NCBI GenBank assembly: GCA_963760285.1
Contig: CAVXCI010000001.1
Coordinates: forward strand, 186,001-250,000
Length of the DNA: 64,000 nucleotides
From: PALSA-278 sp963760285
GTDB lineage: Bacteria > Acidobacteriota > Terriglobia > Acidiferrales > UBA7541
Direction: 5' to 3'
A program made the position numbers and the translations under genes. Below are positions 35,510-43,347 of this stretch, piece by piece (the first letter of the stretch is position 1; every line of letters begins with the position of its first letter). A model generated the notes under the pieces. That model ran no database searches, was not told where the DNA came from, and saw only the letters and a list, made by a program, of their open reading frames with translations.

Positions 35510-38446
35510 CTAAGCCCCGACGCCGTGGCACTTCTTGTATTTTTTGCCGGACCCGCAGGGACACGGATCGTTGCGTCCGACTTTTGCGCCGCTGCGAACC
35601 GGTTTGGGAGCTTCCGCCTGCGCCGGGCCGGTCTGGAACTGAAGATTCTGCTGCTGGCGGCGCTGGCGCGCTTCGATCTGCTTGGCTTCTTCTTCGGGGT
35701 GGGCGGGCTGCATGAGAAACAGGAAGCGGACCGCCTCGGTGTCAATGCGGTCCATCATGTCTTCAAAGAGCGTGAACGCTTCCTTCTTGAATTCAACCAG
35801 CGGGTCCATCTGGCCGTAGCCGCGCAGGCCGATGCCTTCCTTCAAGTGGTCGAGTGTGAGCAGGTGGTCTTTCCACTGCCCGTCAACGATATCGAGAAGG
35901 ATATGGCGCTCCAGCCAGCGCATGGCCGGCTCGCCGAATTGCTGTTCCTTTTCCAGATAGCGCGCCTGAATCTTTTCGACGAGCTTGTTGACCAGCTCGG
36001 CGTGGCCTTCCGCCCCCGGCTCGATGCCGGCGGCCTTGAGATCAATGCCGAACTGGCTGCGGACTTCATTGGCGAACTGGGTAACATTCCACTGGCCGGG
36101 ATGCTGGTCGTGCGGGCAATAGGTCTCCACCACTCCGCCGGCGACTTCCTCGGCCTTTTCGAGGACGTATTGCCTCTGATCCTTCCCTTCCAGAATGCCG
36201 CTGCGAATGGAATAAATCGTTTCGCGCTGCTTGTTCATCACGTCGTCATATTCGAGAAGGTGCTTGCGGGCCTCGAAGTTCTGCGCTTCGACGGATTTCT
36301 GCGCGTTTTCGATGCGCTTGCTGATCAGTTTCGACTCGATGGGGATGCCTTCCTTCATGCCCAGGCGGTACATCAGCGCCTTCACGCGCTCGCCGCCGAA
36401 AATGCGCAGGAGATTATCCTCCAGGGAAAGGAAAAAGCGCGAGGAGCCGGGATCGCCCTGGCGGCCGGCGCGTCCGCGCAGCTGATTGTCAATGCGCCGG
36501 GCTTCGTGGCGTTCCGTGCCGAGAATATGCAGGCCGCCCATGGCCACCACTTCATCGTGTTCCGCGCGGCACTGGTTGACATAGCCGTCGTAGATGGGCT
36601 TCCACTGCTCCAGCGGAACCTGGAAGAGACGGCCTTCATGCTGGAAGAGAACCATGTTGGCGTGTGTGCCGTTACCGCTGGAAGGCGAAGCATCAACCAC
36701 ATCATGCGCATCATGGGCCGCTTCATTGGCCGCGGCGGTCTCGCTGGTTTCCGCGCCGCTTTCAGGCTTGACTCCGATGACGGAGCCGAGCGGCGCGTAC
36801 GGCAGCGCAATGCGCTGCTTGAGGCAGTAATCGCGCGTCATGGATTCGGGATTGCCGCCGAGAAGAATGTCCGTGCCGCGGCCGGCCATGTTGGTGGACA
36901 CGGTGACGGCGCCCTTGCGTCCGGCCTGGGCGACGATCAGCGCTTCGCGCTCGTGATTCTTGGCGTTCAAGACTTCATGCCGGATGCCGGCTTTCTTCAA
37001 CAGTTCGGCGATCTTCTCGGAATTTTCGATGGAGATGGAGCCCACCAAAACCGGCTGCCCGCGATCGTGAAGCTGGCGAATGCCGTCGGCGCGCGAGCCG
37101 TCTTCCTGCTGAATGCCTTCCACGGCCGCTTCGAATTTTTCGGTTTCGGTGCGGTAAACAACGTCCGGATTCTCGATGCGGATGAGCGTTTTATTGGTGG
37201 GAATGAGCACCACTTCGAGACCGTAAATTTTGTGGAATTCGGCGGCTTCCGTTTCGGCGGTGCCGGTCATGCCAGCGAGCTTCTGGTACATGCGGAAATA
37301 ATTCTGAAAGGTGATGGTGGCGAGCGTCTGGTTCTCGCGCTCGATCTTCACGCCCTCTTTGGCTTCGATGGCCTGATGCAATCCGTCAGACCAGCGGCGG
37401 CCGGGCATCTGGCGTCCGGTGAATTCGTCAACGATGACGACCTCGCCGTCCTTGACCACGTATTCCACGTCGCGCTCGTAAAGCGCGTGGGCGCGCAGAG
37501 CCTGATAAACATGGTGGATGGTTTCCATGTGCGCGGGATCGTACAGATTGCCGAGGCTGAGCAGGCGCTCGCACTTGGCGACGCCCTCTTCGGTCAGCGT
37601 GGCGGTGCGCATTTTTTCGTCAATGATGTAGTCAATGTCGCGGATGAGCTTGGGGACAACTTTGTCAATGCGATAGTACTTGTCCGTGGATTCCTCGGCG
37701 GGGCCGGAAATAATCAGCGGAGTGCGCGCTTCGTCAATGAGGATGGAGTCCACTTCGTCCACGATGGCGAATTGATGGCGGCGCTGGACGCAATCCTTGA
37801 GGTCATACTTCATGTTATCGCGGAGATAATCGAAGCCGTATTCGTTGTTGGTGCCGTAGGTGATGTCCGTGGCGTAGGCGGCGCGGCGCTGGACGTCGTC
37901 GAGATCGTGAACGATGACGCCGACGCTGAGGCCCAGCGTGGTGTAGATGGGGCTCATCCATTCGGCGTCGCGGCGGGCCAGATAATCGTTGACGGTGACG
38001 ATGTGAACGCCGGCTCCAGCCAGAGCGTTGAGGCAGGCGGGCAGCGTGGCGACCAGAGTTTTTCCCTCGCCGGTTTTCATCTCCGCGATTTTGCCCTGAT
38101 GGAGAACGATGCCGCCGATGAGCTGCACGTCAAAATGGCGCATCCCGATTTTGCGGCGTCCCGCTTCGCGAACCAGCGCGAACACAGGAACCAAAACTTC
38201 CTGCAGAGCTTCGCGGACGCGCGATTTGTAATCGGAATCTCCGAAGGACGCGCCTTCCAATTGCGCGGCGACTTTGGCGCGCAGTTCGGCCATGCGCGAC
38301 GCCATGTCCGCGTCAGAGAGCTGCTGAATTTCCGGTTCAAGCGCATTGATGGCGTGAACCAGCGGCATGATCAGTTTTATGTCGCGCTCGTGCTTCGTCC
38401 CGATGAAGCGGGCGACAACTTTATCGATTCCCTTTTGAACGTCCAT
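35510..38446 (-). CDS. secA: Preprotein translocase ATPase SecA
   Basis: 978 residues. Motor of the Sec pathway; it drives unfolded proteins through SecYEG. Visible motifs are Walker A in AEMKTGEGKTLVATLPACLN near residue 105, IVDEVDSILIDEARTPLIIS with the DEAD-type box, TVSTNMAGRGTDILLGGNPE in the second helicase lobe, and the C-terminal zinc-binding RNDPCPCGSGKKYKKCHG. About 35 Ala/Asp/Ser-rich residues near 575-615 (ESGAETSETAAANEAAHDAH...) form a low-complexity insert between conserved blocks. Length is slightly above the E. coli protein because of such inserts. A 422-base gap lies upstream. Confidence 0.97.
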   Translation of the reverse strand: MDVQKGIDKVVARFIGTKHERDIKLIMPLVHAINALEPEIQQLSDADMASRMAELRAKVAAQLEGASFGDSDYKSRVREALQEVLVPVFALVREAGRRKIGMRHFDVQLIGGIVLHQGKIAEMKTGEGKTLVATLPACLNALAGAGVHIVTVNDYLARRDAEWMSPIYTTLGLSVGVIVHDLDDVQRRAAYATDITYGTNNEYGFDYLRDNMKYDLKDCVQRRHQFAIVDEVDSILIDEARTPLIISGPAEESTDKYYRIDKVVPKLIRDIDYIIDEKMRTATLTEEGVAKCERLLSLGNLYDPAHMETIHHVYQALRAHALYERDVEYVVKDGEVVIVDEFTGRQMPGRRWSDGLHQAIEAKEGVKIERENQTLATITFQNYFRMYQKLAGMTGTAETEAAEFHKIYGLEVVLIPTNKTLIRIENPDVVYRTETEKFEAAVEGIQQEDGSRADGIRQLHDRGQPVLVGSISIENSEKIAELLKKAGIRHEVLNAKNHEREALIVAQAGRKGAVTVSTNMAGRGTDILLGGNPESMTRDYCLKQRIALPYAPLGSVIGVKPESGAETSETAAANEAAHDAHDVVDASPSSGNGTHANMVLFQHEGRLFQVPLEQWKPIYDGYVNQCRAEHDEVVAMGGLHILGTERHEARRIDNQLRGRAGRQGDPGSSRFFLSLEDNLLRIFGGERVKALMYRLGMKEGIPIESKLISKRIENAQKSVEAQNFEARKHLLEYDDVMNKQRETIYSIRSGILEGKDQRQYVLEKAEEVAGGVVETYCPHDQHPGQWNVTQFANEVRSQFGIDLKAAGIEPGAEGHAELVNKLVEKIQARYLEKEQQFGEPAMRWLERHILLDIVDGQWKDHLLTLDHLKEGIGLRGYGQMDPLVEFKKEAFTLFEDMMDRIDTEAVRFLFLMQPAHPEEEAKQIEARQRRQQQNLQFQTGPAQAEAPKPVRSGAKVGRNDPCPCGSGKKYKKCHGVGA

Positions 38447-38868
38447 GATTAATTGTTTGACGAGATGCGCTGAGGCTGTTTCGCCATTTCTATTTTAGCC
38501 TGCCGGGGCGGATGTGGCAAAGCGAGCGGGAAAAGAAAGCGATTTTTCGTGGACCAGCCGGCCAAAATCGCGGCGAGGCGGGGTGGGTTAGCGGCCAGAG
38601 GGCCACAGGAGAGGCGAGAATCGGGGCTGAAATCCGGCAAAAATAAGAAGCCAAAAAGTGTCCCTATTAGAAAAGTGTATGGTATTGATTACGTGAGAGT
38701 TGCGGTTTTGCGACTGTCACATGTGTCCCTATTAGAAATCGCCATTTTGCGCCTGTTCCCGTCCTCTGGGTATAGTTCTGATCTATTCTCCGCCGCACTG
38801 GTGAGAAGTCAAGAGCGCCTCGTGTAACACCCGTGCGGCGGATCGAAGGAGTGCGGGGGCGGATGGCG
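38447..38868. other. Intergenic region upstream of secA
   Basis: A 422-base gap between the secA start and the end of the first HAF-repeat gene. Besides the short direct repeats described separately I see no gene. The AT-rich part around 38480-38510 may hold the secA promoter, but no convincing hexamer pair stands out. Confidence 0.4.
38657..38738. repeat. Two direct copies of GTGTCCCTATTAGAAA
   Basis: The identical 16-base string GTGTCCCTATTAGAAA occurs at 38658-38673 and 38723-38738, 65 bases apart, in a gene-free stretch that is less GC-rich than its surroundings. Short repeated strings of this kind are often left behind around small mobile or REP-type elements. No transposase or clear terminal inverted repeat is present. 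Confidence 0.6.
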
Positions 38869-39816
38869 CTATTGGATGGGGACGCCAATGAAGTTGTACG
38901 TGCCGGTCTTTGGAGGTTTCGGATACCAGGTTCCGACGATGTCGCCACGGTCATTGATTCCGGTCATGGCTGTGGTGCTTGCATTGGGGTAATCAATCGA
39001 CTGGAAGGTTCCGCTTTGATATGTGAACCCGCGCACGACGCCGTACTGGTCTTCGTATAGGCCTCCCACGACACCGCTGTCGTTTACGGCGCTGGCGACC
39101 GTATAGGCCGAATGCGGATAATCAATATTTTTGTATTTTCCATTGTTATATAGGAAGGCGTGGGGGCCAGTGTTGTTGATGTCGTAAATGCCCACGATTA
39201 CGCCCGCATCATTGATCGCAAAAGCCAGCGTGGCGCGGTTTGTGCCAGGATAGTCCAATTGAGTGAACGCCCCGTGGTCGTCAAGAAAACCGTGGTCCGT
39301 GGGAATGAACGCGCCGTTCGGGCAGACAAGGGGCTCGTCGCAGAAGCCGCCCACAATTTGCCCTTTGTCGTTTATCCCGTACGCCGTGGTCGCTGGTATG
39401 AACGCACCGAGCCTTGGATAGTCGAAGGCGGTGATCCTGCCGTGATCGTAAGTGAAAGCATGCTGGCCGGCTTCGGGATTGCACCCGCGATGGCAATAGC
39501 CGCCGACGGCGATTCCGCTTGCATTTACACCCGCAAGATATGCAGCCCCGCTGTCCGTGGGCCGCACATTTGTGAATTTGAGCTTTGCGTCGTTCCCATT
39601 GTCTGTGGTTTCTATGTATCCCCCCAGAATTGTCTCGTTGTTTACCTGCGCAACGTAGTAGCCCACGATCGCGGCTTTGCTGACGCCGAGGGGAACGGTG
39701 TAATCCGAACCAGGGTACTTGCCCGCGGGAGAGAATTTGTATTGAGGGCTACCTGCCGCAGCGAGAGCAACCAAGCACACCACAATGCCTATTCGACTGA
39801 GGCTGGCCATTCTCAT
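38869..39816 (-). CDS. Secreted HAF-repeat protein, copy 1
   Basis: 315 residues with an N-terminal secretion signal (MRMASLSRIGIVVCLVALAAAG). The rest is built from about six repeats of 40-50 residues, each with a core like GINDKGQIVGGF, AINDAGVIVGIY, AVNDSGVVGGLY or GINDRGDIVGTW alternating with HGFLDDHG...LDYPG strands, the pattern of HAF-type extracellular repeats that likely form a beta-propeller. It starts 39 bases after the first PqqA-like peptide gene with its own ribosome site (GAGGGG). A close paralog of similar length lies just upstream. Function is unknown; no catalytic motif is evident. Confidence 0.87.
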   Translation of the reverse strand: MRMASLSRIGIVVCLVALAAAGSPQYKFSPAGKYPGSDYTVPLGVSKAAIVGYYVAQVNNETILGGYIETTDNGNDAKLKFTNVRPTDSGAAYLAGVNASGIAVGGYCHRGCNPEAGQHAFTYDHGRITAFDYPRLGAFIPATTAYGINDKGQIVGGFCDEPLVCPNGAFIPTDHGFLDDHGAFTQLDYPGTNRATLAFAINDAGVIVGIYDINNTGPHAFLYNNGKYKNIDYPHSAYTVASAVNDSGVVGGLYEDQYGVVRGFTYQSGTFQSIDYPNASTTAMTGINDRGDIVGTWYPKPPKTGTYNFIGVPIQ

Positions 39817-39855
39817 AATGCACCCCTCTGGTCAGGCACCCCTGCGCGGAAGCAT

Positions 39856-39933
39856 CTAAAGCTCCGCGTTAGCGTAGGAGTTAATCTCACAACTCAGACT
39901 GACTTCTTCAAATTCCGGAGCCGTCCATTCCAT
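39856..39933 (-). CDS. PqqA-like precursor peptide, copy 1 (25 aa)
   Basis: A 25-residue open frame starting MEWTAPEFEEVSL and ending with Cys-Glu-Ile-Asn-Ser-Tyr-Ala-Asn-Ala-Glu-Leu. It has the two hallmarks of PqqA, the ribosomal precursor of pyrroloquinoline quinone: W3-x-x-P6-x-F8 in the leader and E16-x-x-x-Y20, the Glu and Tyr that PqqE cross-links. The Cys just before Glu is not a PqqA hallmark. A perfect Shine-Dalgarno GGAGG sits seven bases before the ATG. It precedes a secreted HAF-repeat gene, and no pqqBCDE genes are nearby. It could feed PQQ synthesis encoded elsewhere or be a precursor of another Glu-Tyr cross-linked product; the sequence does not decide. Confidence 0.82.
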   Translation of the reverse strand: MEWTAPEFEEVSLSCEINSYANAEL

Positions 39934-40012
39934 TGTTGCTTACCTCCGATTATCGCACGTGAAGGGTTAGTACCAAACCACGATCTCGCCGCAGCAGGGC
40001 GGGGCGGAAGCG

Positions 40013-40966
40013 CTACCTGACGGGGACGCCGATGAAGTTGTAGAGGCCCGTTTTAGGAGGATTCGGGAGCCAGATACCAACGATGATGCCCTTGTCATTG
40101 ATGCCGGTCACGGTTGTGTCAAACGCGTCTGGGTGATCGTTGACTTGATGGAACGTGCCGTTCTGGTAGGTGAAGCCGTGGTTGATCCCGAACTGGTCCG
40201 TATATGTCCCAGCGACCACGCCGTTGTTGTTGATGGCGCTCGCTGTGGTAGCAGCCCCATTAGGATAGTCAATGTTTTGATACTGTCCGTTGAAGTAAAG
40301 GAAGGAGTGCGGACCAGTGTTGTTGATGTCGTAGACCCCCACGATCTGGCCGGCATCGTTGATGGCGTTGGCCTCCGTTGAGCGATGCGTTCCCGGATAA
40401 TCCAGTTCGGTGAATGTTCCATGGTCGTCAAGGAATCCGTGGTCCGTAGGGGGATACCCGCCCCCGTTTGGGCAGGCGGAAGGCTGATCGCAAAAGCCGC
40501 CCACGATTTGCCCTTTGTTGTTTATGCCATAGGCCGTAGTCGTTGGTGTGAACGCCCCGACCCTCGGATAGTCAAAGGCCGTGATTTTGCCGTGGTCATA
40601 AATGAAAGCGTGCTGGCCGGAATAGGGATTGCATCCACGAGGGCAAAAGCCGCCGACAGCCACGGCGCTCGCGTTAACGCCAGAGAGATATGCGACTCTG
40701 CTATCCATGGGGCGAACGCTTGTGAACTTCGCTCTAGCCTCGTTCCCTTCCTCCAAGGTTTCGATATACGCGCCCAAGATTGTCTGCCCTTCAACCTGCG
40801 CGGTGTAATAGCCAACAATCGCGTTCTTGCTCACGCCGAACGGGACTGTATAGTCCGAACCGGGGAAATTGCCTGCTGGAGAGTATTTGTACTGGACTCC
40901 GGCTCCGGCGGCGAGCGCCCAGACGCACACCCCAACGATGACCGCCCTAGGCCCAACTGATTTCAT
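40013..40966 (-). CDS. Secreted HAF-repeat protein, copy 2
   Basis: 317 residues, a clear paralog of copy 1 along its whole length (shared blocks include FSD-free openings such as YSPAGNFPGSDYTVPFGVSK, then HAFIYDHGKITAFDYPR and the C-terminal PPKTGLYNFIGVPV). It has a signal peptide (VIVGVCVWALAAGAG) and six HAF-type repeats. A cysteine pair in CPRGCNPYSGQHAF is shared with copy 1 and may form a disulfide. The ATG follows AAGGGAGAG. It lies 40 bases after the second PqqA-like gene, repeating the peptide-HAF order of copy 1. Confidence 0.87.
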   Translation of the reverse strand: MKSVGPRAVIVGVCVWALAAGAGVQYKYSPAGNFPGSDYTVPFGVSKNAIVGYYTAQVEGQTILGAYIETLEEGNEARAKFTSVRPMDSRVAYLSGVNASAVAVGGFCPRGCNPYSGQHAFIYDHGKITAFDYPRVGAFTPTTTAYGINNKGQIVGGFCDQPSACPNGGGYPPTDHGFLDDHGTFTELDYPGTHRSTEANAINDAGQIVGVYDINNTGPHSFLYFNGQYQNIDYPNGAATTASAINNNGVVAGTYTDQFGINHGFTYQNGTFHQVNDHPDAFDTTVTGINDKGIIVGIWLPNPPKTGLYNFIGVPVR

Positions 40967-41006
40967 CTTGCTCTCCCTTGAGCCACGCCGCCCGCTCCCT
41001 AGGCGC

Positions 41007-41084
41007 CTACAGTTCAGCGTTGGCGTAAGAACTGATCTCGCAATTCAAGCTGACTTCTTGGAAATCAGGTGCTGTCCAGTCCAT
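41007..41084 (-). CDS. PqqA-like precursor peptide, copy 2 (25 aa)
   Basis: A second 25-residue open frame, MDWTAPDFQEVSL then Asn-Cys-Glu-Ile-Ser-Ser-Tyr-Ala-Asn-Ala-Glu-Leu. It matches copy 1 at 20 of 25 positions; all five changes are mild (E/D, E/D, E/Q, S/N, N/S) and the W-x-x-P-x-F and E-x-x-x-Y motifs, the Cys and the YANAEL tail are unchanged. That pattern indicates selection on the peptide itself. A GAGGGG ribosome site lies upstream. It sits 33 bases after the PQQ-like propeller gene and 40 bases before HAF copy 2, so the genes are probably co-transcribed. Confidence 0.82.
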   Translation of the reverse strand: MDWTAPDFQEVSLNCEISSYANAEL

Positions 41085-41117
41085 GTTGATGCCCCTCGAT
41101 TGATTGTCCTACCTCTC

Positions 41118-43031
41118 CTAGTACCAGACAACGATTTCGCCCGAGCAACTGCCAGGCATCGTACAAACAGTTCCACTGACCTGTCCCGCGACGTAGATGT
41201 GCCCGTGTGCAATCGTGGGAATTTGAAACTTGACGGCACCTGGGCCGTTGCTCGTGTCGCTGTTCAAGTAATGGAAGGATACTCCATAGGAGCTGGGAAG
41301 CGCTGCGAAGGCGCCCCAGCCCGCGGGAGTTGCGCTCTTGTAACCGTCATTGTTCAAAATCCAGAGAACGGCGTCTGACGGCGCGCCGGTAGGCTGATTC
41401 CAGGAGACGACGGTCGAGGCACCGGGATATTCGAGTCCGCCCGATGGAGCGTAATACCCATAGGGCGGGATGGTGGCGTTGAAAGTTCCTCCACCCCCAG
41501 TCGTCATATTGTAGCCCCGTACCTCTGAATCGAAACTGCCGCCGACATAGAGAGTATTTTCAACGTAATCGTTATTTGCATTGCCGCCCCAGAAGGCGGG
41601 TTGAGCTCGTTGTCCGGTTGGGCCGCTTTCCGGACTGCTGTTGTTGTAGGAGGGTAGCTGTACGGCGCCAAAGCATTGAATGGTCTGGCCGCTGCCTCCC
41701 GTAGTGCAAGGGTCCACTGTGTCAGCACTGCTATTCAGCGTCATTTGTGTCGGATCAAGAACGAAGAATACCCCCTCTTTGCCTCCGCCCACGACCACGA
41801 AATTGTCGTTGTTGGGCAGGGTGATATTCACAGGCCTCGCCAGGAGGAAGCCTCCGGAACCCAGGTCATAATCGCCCGGAATGCAAACCTTGGCCATGGA
41901 CGGATAGGGCGCGGGCAGATTTAGATCGTTGACACACGAGTTCACACTAACCGCACTGCCGTTATTCAAAATCTGCCAGGCTTCGGGGGTATAGAAACCG
42001 GCGACACCCAGACTGCTTGTTAACTGCAGCACGCTTTGACCGTAGGCGCTGGCGTTGCTGAACCCGTTGAATTGAAATCCACCGTTACCCGTGGCGAAAA
42101 AAACGTTGTCCGAAGGAGTGTCTTCGCCGTAGTCGTCGACTGCGGGACCGCCGCCGGACATCCAGACGCCACCCTCGTATTCACCGCTGAGACCGCCCGT
42201 GACGTTGAAAGCACTCAGCAGATGGAGACCCGGACCCGAAGTGTTCGTGAATACTGCCACCTCGCCGTTATATCCGTTCACGGGCTTGTCACAGAACGAC
42301 GCCCAAGCCACGTAGATGAGAGGATTACCATTTATATCATGCGAGAGGGCCAGCGCCGACCTCTGGTTCATGATCGCGGCGTTGAAGGACAATCCTAGTG
42401 TTCCGAATGCCGTCGGGATATCCAGTGTTTGAACGATCGAACCGTCATAGACGTTGATCTCGTTCAATCGCTGTGTGAATGTGAGGGTGTGCGTGTTGTA
42501 GTGCATGGAGACGACGTAGAGCACGTCTGGGAAGTTCCCAGTCAGGTCCACCACCGGAGTGCCCGTAACGCCCACCTCCGGAGAGATACTTATGCAGCCG
42601 TTCGGCAGCAGGTCATCCGGTACGGCTTCTTCGTACATGCCCTGGTTTAGATCTGTAGGACCGGCCCACATGTTTGCGAGCGTGTTGGAGTCCAGCCCAT
42701 AAACATAGTTCTCCTCGGTTGCTACGAGCACCAGATCTTGCGTCGGCTCAGTGGGCGCCTTCGCCAAGTATAGCGGCTGAGCATATACGATCCCTTGAAG
42801 ATTACTATTGGAAACTATCGTAAACGATGTGGGGAACTCGGTAGCCTTAAAGGTCGTCTCGGCGCCGTTTACGTTGTCCCGCGAATTGTCATATGCATAT
42901 GTGGTAACGCACCCGCCGCCGCTGCAGTCGATCGGTGGGTTGCCATGAGCGATGCGCGGATGCAAGATGGCAAAACAGACGGCGGCGGATAGCAATGCGG
43001 CGATCCCAAGAATTCTGAGGGCTGATTTCAT
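41118..43031 (-). CDS. Secreted PQQ-like beta-propeller protein
   Basis: 637 residues with a signal peptide (LRILGIAALLSAAVCFAIL). Repeats of the type LVLVATEENYVYGLDSNT, NVFFATGNGGFQF and TLYVGGSFDSEVRGYNM resemble the blades of BamB- and quinoprotein-like propellers, though the tryptophan docking motifs of true PQQ dehydrogenases are weak. Cysteines cluster in CSGGGC at the N-terminus and in TVCTMPGSCSG at the end. It is the first gene of a presumed five-gene operon with the two peptide-HAF units. Whether it binds PQQ is unknown, and many proteins with these repeats do not. Confidence 0.8.
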   Translation of the reverse strand: MKSALRILGIAALLSAAVCFAILHPRIAHGNPPIDCSGGGCVTTYAYDNSRDNVNGAETTFKATEFPTSFTIVSNSNLQGIVYAQPLYLAKAPTEPTQDLVLVATEENYVYGLDSNTLANMWAGPTDLNQGMYEEAVPDDLLPNGCISISPEVGVTGTPVVDLTGNFPDVLYVVSMHYNTHTLTFTQRLNEINVYDGSIVQTLDIPTAFGTLGLSFNAAIMNQRSALALSHDINGNPLIYVAWASFCDKPVNGYNGEVAVFTNTSGPGLHLLSAFNVTGGLSGEYEGGVWMSGGGPAVDDYGEDTPSDNVFFATGNGGFQFNGFSNASAYGQSVLQLTSSLGVAGFYTPEAWQILNNGSAVSVNSCVNDLNLPAPYPSMAKVCIPGDYDLGSGGFLLARPVNITLPNNDNFVVVGGGKEGVFFVLDPTQMTLNSSADTVDPCTTGGSGQTIQCFGAVQLPSYNNSSPESGPTGQRAQPAFWGGNANNDYVENTLYVGGSFDSEVRGYNMTTGGGGTFNATIPPYGYYAPSGGLEYPGASTVVSWNQPTGAPSDAVLWILNNDGYKSATPAGWGAFAALPSSYGVSFHYLNSDTSNGPGAVKFQIPTIAHGHIYVAGQVSGTVCTMPGSCSGEIVVWY

Positions 43032-43098
43032 AAGGCCTCCTGGCGGTCCTTCTATGCCATAGCTGGGCGAGAAGGTAGAGGGCCGTCGCTGTTTTCCC

Positions 43099-43127
43099 CC
43101 TGTATCAGAATGTTATTCCTACGTCAA
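43099..43127 (-). promoter_or_regulatory. Candidate promoter of the propeller-peptide-HAF genes
   Basis: On the minus strand TTGACG (43122-43127) is separated by 17 bases from TACAGG (43099-43104), which is preceded by TG as in extended -10 elements. The site lies about 70 bases before the propeller start codon, next to an AT-rich stretch. The rest of the 316-base gap to the next gene upstream shows no further feature. Confidence 0.45.
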
Positions 43128-43347
43128 GTTCTAAATATATAAAATAGCTTCTGCATAATTCCGTCCTTCGTGGAAATAGCTGTGGGCTACCAGCGTGAAA
43201 ATCACAAGCTCGCGGGCAGTTCGGTGACTACTTTTATGGTTCAACAACTGGCCGTTCGCTCCAACCACTGGACTTCCGGTGGCGGGGCAGGGCTAACCGC
43301 GCCCTGCCCGTCCAAATCCGCCGGAGATAGAATCGCGGAGCGCGTGG

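Noticed and set aside
35525..38452. A 975-codon open frame on the plus strand opposite secA
   Set aside because: It mirrors secA codon by codon, has no family resemblance or signal, and arises from high GC content.
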